From positions 1 through 13,530 of the forward strand of contig DASXXM010000435.1 in assembly GCA_036503065.1 (NCBI GenBank): a stretch of DNA of 13,530 bases, read 5' to 3'. This document shows, one piece after another, positions 1 to 6,428 of the stretch. Source of the DNA: DATEPR01 sp036503065. Lineage in GTDB: Bacteria > Actinomycetota > Actinomycetes > Mycobacteriales > Pseudonocardiaceae. Numbering within the stretch: the stretch's first letter is position 1; each line of letters opens with the position of its first letter. A program made the translations under genes and the position numbers. The notes under the pieces were generated by a model, which worked only from the letters and a program-made list of their open reading frames with translations, searched no databases and had not been told where the DNA came from.

Positions 1-294
1 GTCGCGGCGATCGGACCGGACGGCACGCTCGCCGGGTTCTCCAACCGGGGCGACTGGGTGGACGCGGTGGCCCCCGGAGTGGACGTGGTCAGCAGTTATG
101 TGCGGCTGCTGCCGGCCGAGGAGGGTGTCGCGCCGGGCACCGTCACCCGCGTCTACGGCGCAGCGCGGTGGAGTGGCACGTCGTTCGCGGCGCCACGGAT
201 CGCGGCGGAACTGGCTGGGCTGCGGCACCGGGGCGTGCCGGCCGGCGAGGCACGGGCGATGGTCCGGCGGCCACTCGTTCGTGCGATTCGGTGA
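1..294 (+). CDS. Subtilisin-like (S8) serine protease, C-terminal part
   Basis: This is an open frame from the first base to TGA at 292-294, giving 97 visible residues; the start lies outside the window. The motif SGTSFAAP, with Ser61 encoded at 181-183, is the nucleophile block of subtilases. The upstream N-R-G-D-W-V-D-A-V-A-P-G segment matches the usual strand before the active-site serine. The Asp and His of the triad and any signal peptide cannot be seen. Only about 36 residues follow the serine, and none form a membrane anchor, so this is not a mycosin-type membrane protease. A sigma-factor gene starts 75 bp downstream on the same strand, which suggests a shared operon. The family call is firm; the substrate and cellular location are unknown. 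A role in a proteolytic cascade with the TPR-CHAT protease encoded at 1319-3664 is inferred from gene order alone. Confidence 0.85.
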   Translation, partial: VAAIGPDGTLAGFSNRGDWVDAVAPGVDVVSSYVRLLPAEEGVAPGTVTRVYGAARWSGTSFAAPRIAAELAGLRHRGVPAGEARAMVRRPLVRAIR

Positions 295-369
295 TCTTGA
301 CGGAGCGCGGCGGGCCGTTGCGGCATCGGAGGGGCGTCCGGATGGGCGACCTTCGAGGAGCGTGGTTCC

Positions 370-921
370 GTGGTGCTGTCGGTGACCGAGTTGGTACGTC
401 GGGCGGCCGATGCCGACCAGGCGGCGTGGCGCGAGTTGGTGCGGCGGTATCGGGCGCTGGTGTGGGCGGTGGCCAGGGAGCACCGGCTCGACGCGAGCGA
501 CGCGGCGGATGTGTCGCAGGCGACCTGGCTGACGCTCGCGGAGCAGTTGCCCCGGCTGCGTGAGCCGGAGCGGCTGGCCGGGTGGCTGGCCACCACCGCG
601 CGACGTGAGTCGTTGCGGATTCTGACCGTCCGGCGGCGTGAGGAGCCGCTGGACTGGGCCGATCTGCCGTCCACTGCGGACGGTCCGGAGGCCGCGCTGC
701 TGGCGTCGGACCGGGACGGCGCGCTGTGGCGGGCGCTGCACGGGTTGCCGGACCGGTGCCGGGCGTTGCTGCGACTGGTCGCGCATTCGCCGGGGCTGAC
801 GTATGCGCAGGCCGCGCGGGCGCTGGGCATCCGGGTCGGGAGTGTCGGGCCGATCCGGACGCGGTGCCTTGCCGTGCTGCGCCGCCGGTTGGAGTGCGAC
901 GGCCTGGTGGAGGTGCGATGA
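370..921 (+). CDS. ECF-type RNA polymerase sigma factor (sigma-70 family)
   Basis: The 183-residue product has the two-domain layout of ECF sigma factors. Region 2 covers about residues 13-90, including D-A-A-D-V-S-Q-A-T-W-L and a G-W-L-x-T-T-A-R-R-E stretch typical of regions 2.2-2.4. Region 4 covers about residues 120-175 and has a helix-turn-helix, L-T-Y-A-Q-A-A-R-A-L-G-I-R-V-G-S-V, followed by basic residues. It should direct RNA polymerase to a small set of promoters. The GTG at 370 is chosen because a GAGGAG Shine-Dalgarno (355-360) lies nine bases upstream; the ATG at 342 is out of frame. Its stop overlaps the next gene's start as ATGA. No classical zinc-binding anti-sigma gene is next to it. 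Its partner may therefore be the 134-residue protein downstream or a gene outside the window. Function is certain at family level, target unknown. Confidence 0.9.
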   Translation: MVLSVTELVRRAADADQAAWRELVRRYRALVWAVAREHRLDASDAADVSQATWLTLAEQLPRLREPERLAGWLATTARRESLRILTVRRREEPLDWADLPSTADGPEAALLASDRDGALWRALHGLPDRCRALLRLVAHSPGLTYAQAARALGIRVGSVGPIRTRCLAVLRRRLECDGLVEVR

Positions 922-1322
922 ACGACGAGGAGTTGTTGCGCCGGTTGGCTGATGTGTTCGAGCGGTACGACCCGGTGCCCGGTGGGATCGGGATCGACGC
1001 GGTGCGGGCCGGGGTGCTGGCCGGGTCGGCATCGTCGGCACTGGCGCTGGTCGCGGATGGTGACGTCGACGGCGTGCGCGGTGCTGGTGGGCGGTTGCTG
1101 GGGTTTGCCGGGCCGGGTGGGCGGGTGGATGTGCAGATTGATGTCGGGGTTCGGTTGACCGGTTTGGTCAGTGGCCTGATGGGTTCGTTGTGGGTGCGGT
1201 GGCCGGGTGGCTCCCGGTTGATTTCGGTGGATTCGGCGGGTCGGTTCGTGATTGACGGGTTGCCTGCCGGGCCGTTGAGTTTGGTGGTCTCCGGTGCTGT
1301 TGGTCCGTGGTTCGTCGGATGA
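918..1322 (+). CDS. Small protein with carboxypeptidase-regulatory-like beta-sandwich tail
   Basis: This 134-residue product has no catalytic motif. The N-terminal 25 residues are helical and acidic (E-E-L-L-R-R-L-A-D-V-F-E-R-Y-D-P-V-P). Residues about 66-127 look like a small beta sandwich ending in D-S-A-G-R-F-V-I-D-G-L-P-A-G-P-L-S-L-V-V. That is the D-x-x-G-R-F-x-x-x-G-L-P-A-G-x-x-x-L signature of carboxypeptidase-regulatory-like (transthyretin-like) domains. There is no signal peptide or membrane segment, so it is probably cytoplasmic. It starts at ATG 918, overlapping the sigma-factor stop as ATGA, with GGAGG at 909-913. It ends by overlapping the CHAT gene's ATG in the same way. From memory, similar small proteins accompany ECF-sigma/CHAT gene sets in actinobacteria; their role is not known to me. 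A regulator of the sigma factor, or a substrate or adaptor of the CHAT protease, is a plausible inference. Confidence 0.75.
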   Translation: MNDEELLRRLADVFERYDPVPGGIGIDAVRAGVLAGSASSALALVADGDVDGVRGAGGRLLGFAGPGGRVDVQIDVGVRLTGLVSGLMGSLWVRWPGGSRLISVDSAGRFVIDGLPAGPLSLVVSGAVGPWFVG

Positions 1323-3664
1323 GCCTGTTGTTGGAGCGACATGCGGAGGTGCTCGCCGAGGTCGAGCGCGGGCGGCTCGGGTCTTCCGCGGTGGTGCTGC
1401 GCGCGTTGATCGGGCGGGCGGAGCGGGCCGGCCAGTCGGATCTGGTGCCGCGATTTCGATTGACCATGGCGTGGATCGAATTGGATCGGGGTCGGTTTGC
1501 CGCGTGCGCCGCCGAATTGGCCTTGGCGCGGGTTTCGCCGTTCCAGGAGGATGTCGCGCGGGGGCGTTGTCTCGGTGGTCTGTTGCGGTGTGCGGCTGGG
1601 GACCATGCGGCCGCGGTGGCGCAACTGTCGGCGGCGATTCCGGCGTTGCGTCGGCTCGGGGATCGGCGGTGGCTGGCGAACGCGCTGGTCGGGCGCGGGA
1701 CGGCCAGTGGGTATCTGCATCGGTTGGCCGAGGCGGATGCGGATTTCGCCGTGGCTGGTCGATTGTATGCGTCATTGGGTGAATCGCTGCGGGCAGCGGC
1801 CTGCGTGCACAATCGCGGCTTTGTCGCGTTGCAGGCCGGTGATCTGCCGCTGGCGTTGCGGTATTTCGACGCGGCGGAACTGCCGGTGGATCGGCATCCG
1901 GAAGTGTTGATCGACCGGGCGCAGGCGCTGGTGGCCGCCGGTTTGGCGGGCTCGGCTCGGCCCGTGTTGGCCAGGGCGGCCGCGTTGCTCGCGGATGCCG
2001 GACGTGGCACGAAGCTGGCGGAGGCCATGGTGGCAGTCGCGCGGTGTGCGTTGCGGGCCGGCCAGCCAACGGTCGCGGTCGAGAGCGCGGCACGGGCGGC
2101 ATCGTTGTTCGGGCGGCAGGGGCGGACGTCGTGGCGGCCCGCGGCGCGGGCGGTCGAACTGACCGCGCGGCTGGCCATCGGGCCGGGGGTGCCGTTGGCG
2201 ACGGTGCGGCGGGTGGCCGTCGACTGTGATCGACATGGCTGGTGGCTGGCCGCCGCGGAATTGCGGTTGGCGTCGGCTGATCCGGCGCTGCTGGCCGAGT
2301 TGGCGGCGCGGCGGCATCGTGGTCCGGCGGCGGTGCGCGCCCTTGGCTGGTTGGCGCAGGCGCGATTGGCCGACGGGCCCGGGATTTTCGCGGCGTGCCG
2401 GGCTGGCCTGCGGGCGGTACGACGGGATGCGGCGACCATGGCGGCATGGGAACTGCGGGCCGGCATGGCCGGTTGGGCGGCGGCGCTCGCGGATCTTGGA
2501 CTGCGGGCCGCCGTGGCGGGCGGGCGGCCGCGGACGATCCTGCGCTGGTCTGATCAGTGCCGGGCGGTGGCAGGTGACCGGCCGCCGGTGCTGCCACCGG
2601 TTGATCCGGTGTTGGCCGCGCGGCTGGTCGAGTTGCGGGCGGCGGTCGCGTCCGGTGGGTCGCCGGCCATGGTGCGGCGGTTGGAGCAGCGGGTGCGGAC
2701 CCGGGACTGGATCGGCAGCGGGGCCGCCGCGGACGATCTCCCCTGGACGTTTTCGCTGCTGGCCGCTGCGCTCGGGCGTGCGGCGTTGATCAGTTTTCTT
2801 GTTGTCTCCGGTACATATCATGCTGTGTCCTATGTAGATGGACGATGTCGGTTTCATCGGCTGGCCAAGGCGACTGCGGTCGATGCCGCGGTGCGGGCGC
2901 TGCGGTTCGGGGCGACCGTGGGTCGGTCGGCGGCCGTTGCGCTGTCGGCGGCTGAGGTGGACGGGTTGTTGTTCGGGCCGTTGGCCGGGGTGATCGCGGA
3001 TCGGCCGTTGGTGGTGGTGCCGGCGGGTGATGGGCACGAGGTGCCGTGGGCTGCGTTGCCGTCGTGCGTGGGGCGGCCGGTGTCGGTGGCGCCGTCGGTG
3101 AGCGCGTGGCTGCGTTCGGTGTCGGCCGGTCCTCGATCGGGTGGTCGGGTGTGGATCGCCGGACCTCGGTTGCGGCATGCGGCCGCGGAGGCTCGGTCGT
3201 TGCACGCGGCGCACGGTGGGGACCTGTTGGTCGGACGGCAGGCCAAGGTGGCCGCGGTGTTGGCCGCGATGGACGGGGCGGAGTTGGTGCACATCGCGGC
3301 GCATGGTCGGTTCCGTGCTGACCAGCCGTTGTTCTCCGCGGTTGACCTGGCGGACGGGCCGCTGTTCGGCTACGACGTGCAGCGGTTGCGGCGGCCGCCG
3401 CGGCTGGTGGTGTTGTCGGCCTGTGATGCGGGGCGTGCCGTTGTCAATCCTGGTGGGGAGATGATGGGGCTGGCTACCGCGTTGCTGCGGGCCGGCACGT
3501 CGACGGTGGTGGCCAGTGTGTTGCCGGTGCCGGATCGGCAGGCGGTTGGGTTGGTTACCGCGTTTCATGCGGGTATGCGCGGCGGGCTCGGGCCTGCTGC
3601 GGCGTTGGTTGCGGCGCAGGGCTCGCATGGTGACCTTGGTTTTGTCTGTTTCGGGGCCGGCTGA
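1319..3664 (+). CDS. TPR-CHAT protein (caspase-like cysteine protease with TPR repeats)
   Basis: The product has 781 residues. About residues 30-270 are alanine/leucine-rich helical repeats of TPR type, for example A-A-C-V-H-N-R-G-F-V-A-L-Q-A-G-D-L-P-L-A. A less regular helical region follows. From about residue 490 comes a CHAT domain (caspase HetF associated with TPRs), a clan CD cysteine protease fold. The catalytic dyad is His662 in L-V-H-I-A-A-H-G-R-F and Cys702 in V-V-L-S-A-C-D-A-G. The downstream E-M-M-G-L-A-x-A-L-L-R-A-G-T-S-T-V-V-A-S block is also typical, so an active protease is expected. There is no signal peptide, so it is cytoplasmic. I chose ATG 1319 because it overlaps the preceding stop as ATGA, exactly like the junction before it. 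An in-frame GTG at 1307 would add four residues. Known TPR-CHAT proteins respond to partners bound by the TPRs; the trigger and substrate here are unknown. Confidence 0.88.
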   Translation: MSLLLERHAEVLAEVERGRLGSSAVVLRALIGRAERAGQSDLVPRFRLTMAWIELDRGRFAACAAELALARVSPFQEDVARGRCLGGLLRCAAGDHAAAVAQLSAAIPALRRLGDRRWLANALVGRGTASGYLHRLAEADADFAVAGRLYASLGESLRAAACVHNRGFVALQAGDLPLALRYFDAAELPVDRHPEVLIDRAQALVAAGLAGSARPVLARAAALLADAGRGTKLAEAMVAVARCALRAGQPTVAVESAARAASLFGRQGRTSWRPAARAVELTARLAIGPGVPLATVRRVAVDCDRHGWWLAAAELRLASADPALLAELAARRHRGPAAVRALGWLAQARLADGPGIFAACRAGLRAVRRDAATMAAWELRAGMAGWAAALADLGLRAAVAGGRPRTILRWSDQCRAVAGDRPPVLPPVDPVLAARLVELRAAVASGGSPAMVRRLEQRVRTRDWIGSGAAADDLPWTFSLLAAALGRAALISFLVVSGTYHAVSYVDGRCRFHRLAKATAVDAAVRALRFGATVGRSAAVALSAAEVDGLLFGPLAGVIADRPLVVVPAGDGHEVPWAALPSCVGRPVSVAPSVSAWLRSVSAGPRSGGRVWIAGPRLRHAAAEARSLHAAHGGDLLVGRQAKVAAVLAAMDGAELVHIAAHGRFRADQPLFSAVDLADGPLFGYDVQRLRRPPRLVVLSACDAGRAVVNPGGEMMGLATALLRAGTSTVVASVLPVPDRQAVGLVTAFHAGMRGGLGPAAALVAAQGSHGDLGFVCFGAG

Positions 3665-3670
3665 CGGCCG

Positions 3671-3723
3671 TTGTCCACAGGCTTGCCGGGGTTATCCACA
3701 GGCTGTGCACACGTGGTGTGGAT
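3671..3723. promoter_or_regulatory. DnaA-box cluster between convergent genes
   Basis: The 67-bp gap between the CHAT stop and the aminotransferase stop holds TTGTCCACA (3671-3679) and TTATCCACA (3692-3700). Both match the actinobacterial DnaA-box consensus TTRTCCACA perfectly. They lie in the same orientation 21 bp apart, close to two helical turns. Weaker copies follow: CTGTGCACA at 3703-3711 and an inverted TGTGGATGG at 3717-3725. ATCCACA (3694-3700) and TGTGGAT (3717-3723) form a 7-bp inverted repeat, so the segment could also fold in RNA and help end transcription. DnaA binding is inferred from sequence alone. There is no dnaA or dnaN nearby, so it is not the replication origin as annotated genes would define it. 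Confidence 0.5.
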
Positions 3724-3731
3724 GGTTTCGG

Positions 3732-4901
3732 CTAGGTGCGGAGGGTGGCCAGGCGGCGGACGGCTTCGTCGAGTACTTCGTCTTTTTTGCAGAAGGCGAA
3801 GCGGATCAGGTGGCGCCATTCGGCTGGGGTGTCGGTGAAGACCTGGACCGGGACGGCTGCTACGCCGATTTGTTCCGGCAGTTTGAAGCACAGTTCGGCG
3901 CCGTCGGTGAAGCCAAGGGGGCGTACGTCGGCGCAGATGAAATACGTGCCGGCGGTGGGGCGGACCTCGAAGCCGGCGGCCAGCAAACCTGCCGTCAGCC
4001 GGTCCCGTTTGGTCTGGAGGGACTTTTGCAGGTCGTCGACCCACGGTAGTTCTGAGCGCAGCGCGTAGGCCACTGCTGGCTGGAAGGGTGCGCCGCCAAC
4101 GAATGTCAGGAACTGTTTCGTCGCGCGTACCGCGGCTATCAGGTTGGCCGGGCCGCAGGCCCAGCCTATTTTCCAGCCGGTGCAGTTGAACGTCTTGCCG
4201 GCGCTGGAGATCGTGACCGTTCGTGCCGCCATGCCGGGCAGGGTGGCCAGCGGGATGTGTTGCTGGTCGTCGTAGGTCAGGTGTTCGTATACCTCGTCCG
4301 TTATGGCTATCAGGTCGTGTTCTTCGCACAATCTGGCTATTTCGGCCAGTTCGATCGACGTGAAGACCGTGCCGGTGGGGTTGTGCGGGGAGTTGATCAG
4401 GATGGCTCGGGTGGTCGGCGTGATCGCTGCTCGTAGCGCCGCGGCGTCCAGGGCGAAGCGGCCGTCGGGGGCCTCTCGTAGGCCGACCACTCGTCGGGTC
4501 GCGCCGGACAGGGCTACCGCTGCCGCGTACGAGTCGTAGTACGGCTCGATCACCACAACCTCGTCACCCGGGCCGACCAGGGCAAGTAGGGCCGCGGCGA
4601 TGGCTTCGGTGGCGCCGACCGTGATCAGGATCTCGGTGTCCGGGTCGTAGGTCTGGCCGTACCGCGTGCGGTGCTCGGCCACCGCCGCGCGCAGCTCGGG
4701 CCGGCCGGGGCCGGGTGGGTACTGGTTGACGCCATCGGCGATCGCCTTGCGGGCCGTTGCCAGCATGCCGGGCGGGCCGTCGGTGTCGGGGAAACCCTGG
4801 CCGAGGTTGACCGCACCGGTCCGTACCGCCAAAGCTGTCATCTCGGCGAAGATCGTCGAGGTGAAGGGACGCATCCTGGACACGAGGGCAGGCTCACGCA
4901 C
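3732..4901 (-). CDS. dapC: PLP-dependent aminotransferase, DapC-like (class I/II)
   Basis: The 389-residue product is a fold-type I aminotransferase with all core residues. These are N174 in S-P-H-N-P-T-G, D202 and Y205 in T-D-E-V-Y-E-H, the PLP Schiff-base lysine K236 in S-S-A-G-K-T-F-N, and R367 in H-L-I-R-F for the substrate carboxylate. Length and motifs (V-N-L-G-Q-G-F-P-D near the N-terminus, N-C-T-G-W-K-I-G-W, V-G-G-A-P-F-Q-P) match, from memory, Mycobacterium tuberculosis Rv0858c. That protein is annotated as N-succinyl-diaminopimelate aminotransferase of the lysine/meso-diaminopimelate pathway. Related enzymes include kynurenine and methionine aminotransferases, so the exact substrate is less certain than the class. 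GTG at 4901 has a weak CGAGG just upstream. GTG at 4883 or ATG at 4874 are possible shorter starts and would fit the mycobacterial N-terminus better. It is divergent from the DUF445 gene 88 bp away, and no other dap gene is in the window. Confidence 0.85.
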   Translation of the reverse strand: MREPALVSRMRPFTSTIFAEMTALAVRTGAVNLGQGFPDTDGPPGMLATARKAIADGVNQYPPGPGRPELRAAVAEHRTRYGQTYDPDTEILITVGATEAIAAALLALVGPGDEVVVIEPYYDSYAAAVALSGATRRVVGLREAPDGRFALDAAALRAAITPTTRAILINSPHNPTGTVFTSIELAEIARLCEEHDLIAITDEVYEHLTYDDQQHIPLATLPGMAARTVTISSAGKTFNCTGWKIGWACGPANLIAAVRATKQFLTFVGGAPFQPAVAYALRSELPWVDDLQKSLQTKRDRLTAGLLAAGFEVRPTAGTYFICADVRPLGFTDGAELCFKLPEQIGVAAVPVQVFTDTPAEWRHLIRFAFCKKDEVLDEAVRRLATLRT

Positions 4902-4989
4902 GCCTCGACCCTGCCATATCCGGTGACCGCCCGCGCCATCCCGGCCGCGAGGTATCCCGGCCGGCGGGAACGGCAGTCACAATGGAGGG

Positions 4990-6237
4990 GTGGAGCAACT
5001 CACCCCGGCTCAGCTGATCAAGCGACGGCAGCTGCGTCGGATGAAACTGGTGGCCGGCGGCCTGCTGCTGGCGGCGGCGATCGTCTACGTCATCACCACC
5101 CTGCTCGGCGCGCACGGCTGGCTGGGCTACCTGCGCGCCACGGCCGAGGCCAGCATGGTGGGCGCGGTGGCCGACTGGTTCGCGGTGACGGCGCTGTTCC
5201 GGCGGCCGCTGGGCCTGCCGATTCCGCACACCGCCATCATTCCGACCCGCAAGGACACGATCGGGACCAGCCTCGGCGACTTCGTCGGCACGAACTTCCT
5301 GGCCGAGAACGTGGTTCGGGACCGGCTGCGGCGGGTGGCCATCGGGGCGCGGCTGGGGACGTGGCTGGCAGCGCCCGAGCACGCCGAGCGGGTGACCGCC
5401 GAGCTCGCCACGGCGGCGCGGGGTGCGGTGGCCGTGCTGCGGGACGAGGACGTGCAGGCCGTGATCGAGCAGGCCGTGGTCAGCCGCATCATGGCGGTGC
5501 CGTGGGGGCCGCCGCTGGGGAAGCTGCTGGACCGGGTGCTGACCGACGGTGCGCATCACAAGCTGGTCGACCTGATGTGCGACCGGGCGTACGAGTGGGT
5601 GCGGGACAACCACTCGACAGTGTTGCGCGTGGTGTCCGATCGGGCGCCGAGTTGGTCGCCGCGCTTCGTGGACTCACTGCTCGCCGACCGGGTCTACGGG
5701 GAGATCCTGTCGTTCGCGTGGGCCGTGAAGACCGACGTCAACCACCCGATGCGGTTGGCGATCGACACGTTCCTGATCCAGTTCTCGCAGGACCTGCAGA
5801 CCGATCCGGACACGATGAAGCGCGCCGAGGAGGTCAAGCACCAGGTCCTGGAGCACCCCGAGGTGAAGAACCTGATCAACTCCGCATGGGGCACCGCGAA
5901 GCGGATGCTGTTGGACGCGGCCGAGGACCCGTCCAGCGAGCTGCGCCGCCGGGTGCGGGACGGCCTGATCTCGCTGGGTGGCCGGCTGGTCGATGAGGAC
6001 GCGCTGCGTGGCAAGGTCGACACGTGGGTCGAGGATGCCGCCGGCTACGTGGTGCGCAACTACTCGACCGAGATCACGACGTTGATCACGGACACGGTGG
6101 CCCGCTGGGACGCGCACGAAACCTCGCGGAAGATCGAGCTCCAGGTTGGTCGGGACCTGCAGTTCATCCGGATCAACGGCACCGTCGTCGGCGGCCTGGC
6201 CGGGCTCGTGATCTACACGCTGTCGCAACTATTCTGA
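4990..6237 (+). CDS. DUF445 family membrane protein
   Basis: The 415-residue product carries the hallmark of DUF445 (the family of E. coli YjiN): A-E-A-S-M-V-G-A-V-A-D-W-F-A-V-T-A-L-F-R-R-P at about residues 53-73, then P-I-P-H-T-A-I-I-P. A membrane segment lies at about 20-42 and a second at the extreme C-terminus (about 397-415). The roughly 330 residues between are charged, helical and probably on one side of the membrane. The family is conserved but its function is not established. The GTG at 4990 sits only one or two bases after GGAGG (4984-4988), too close for a normal Shine-Dalgarno. Either the message is leaderless or translation starts at a later codon such as ATG 5041, though that would cut into the basic residues before the first membrane segment. 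It is monocistronic by layout, facing pknG at its 3' end. Confidence 0.85.
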   Translation: MEQLTPAQLIKRRQLRRMKLVAGGLLLAAAIVYVITTLLGAHGWLGYLRATAEASMVGAVADWFAVTALFRRPLGLPIPHTAIIPTRKDTIGTSLGDFVGTNFLAENVVRDRLRRVAIGARLGTWLAAPEHAERVTAELATAARGAVAVLRDEDVQAVIEQAVVSRIMAVPWGPPLGKLLDRVLTDGAHHKLVDLMCDRAYEWVRDNHSTVLRVVSDRAPSWSPRFVDSLLADRVYGEILSFAWAVKTDVNHPMRLAIDTFLIQFSQDLQTDPDTMKRAEEVKHQVLEHPEVKNLINSAWGTAKRMLLDAAEDPSSELRRRVRDGLISLGGRLVDEDALRGKVDTWVEDAAGYVVRNYSTEITTLITDTVARWDAHETSRKIELQVGRDLQFIRINGTVVGGLAGLVIYTLSQLF

Positions 6238-6331
6238 CACCGCACCGATTTCGCCAACTTCAGGACACTCGCCCTGAGTACAGCGCCCTCAGGACAGGCC
6301 CCCACCCAACCTCGGGGGCTACGGCCCTTTT
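6238..6331 (+). terminator. Candidate bidirectional terminator hairpins after DUF445
   Basis: The first part of the 191-bp gap between convergent DUF445 and pknG contains two inverted repeats. CCTGAG (6273-6278) pairs with CTCAGG (6288-6293) over a 9-nt loop. GCCCCC (6298-6303) pairs with GGGGGC (6314-6319) over a 10-nt loop and is followed by a short TTTT at 6328-6331. TCAGGACA also occurs twice as a direct repeat (6260-6267 and 6289-6296). The second stem plus T-run resembles a weak intrinsic terminator on the plus strand. The stems could serve minus-strand transcripts as well, although no U-run follows them in that direction. Confidence 0.4.
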
Positions 6332-6344
6332 CAACCCTATGCCT

Positions 6345-6423
6345 GTCAAGCCCCCAATGGGTGGTCTGCCGGAAATCTGTGGACAACCGAAAGAGTTGTG
6401 CACATTCGGGAGATGGGCTTGAC
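6345..6423. promoter_or_regulatory. Inverted repeat enclosing two DnaA-box-like sites
   Basis: GTCAAGCCC (6345-6353) and GGGCTTGAC (6415-6423) are a perfect 9-bp inverted repeat with 61 bp between them. Inside lie TGTGGACAA (6378-6386), the exact complement of the DnaA box TTGTCCACA, and TTGTGCACA (6396-6404), an 8-of-9 match pointing the other way. CCGAA (6387-6391) and TTCGG (6405-6409) form a further small dyad around the second site. The segment ends six bases before the pknG stop. It could be a DnaA-binding site, a transcript-ending structure, or both; neither is shown. Confidence 0.4.
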
Positions 6424-6428
6424 GAGGG

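Noticed and set aside
1307..1318. Upstream GTG start for the CHAT gene
   Set aside because: It adds only four residues and has no ribosome site, whereas ATG 1319 makes the same ATGA overlap seen at the previous junction.
143..2597. Very long minus-strand open frames opposite the sigma/CHAT genes (525 and 814 codons)
   Set aside because: They translate to Pro/Arg/Ala/Thr-rich sequence without domains and lie opposite genes with clear conserved motifs. Long empty antisense frames are expected in DNA this GC-rich.
3671..3723. Replication origin (oriC)
   Set aside because: DnaA boxes are present, but there are only a few of them, no AT-rich unwinding element, and no dnaA, dnaN or other origin-linked genes.
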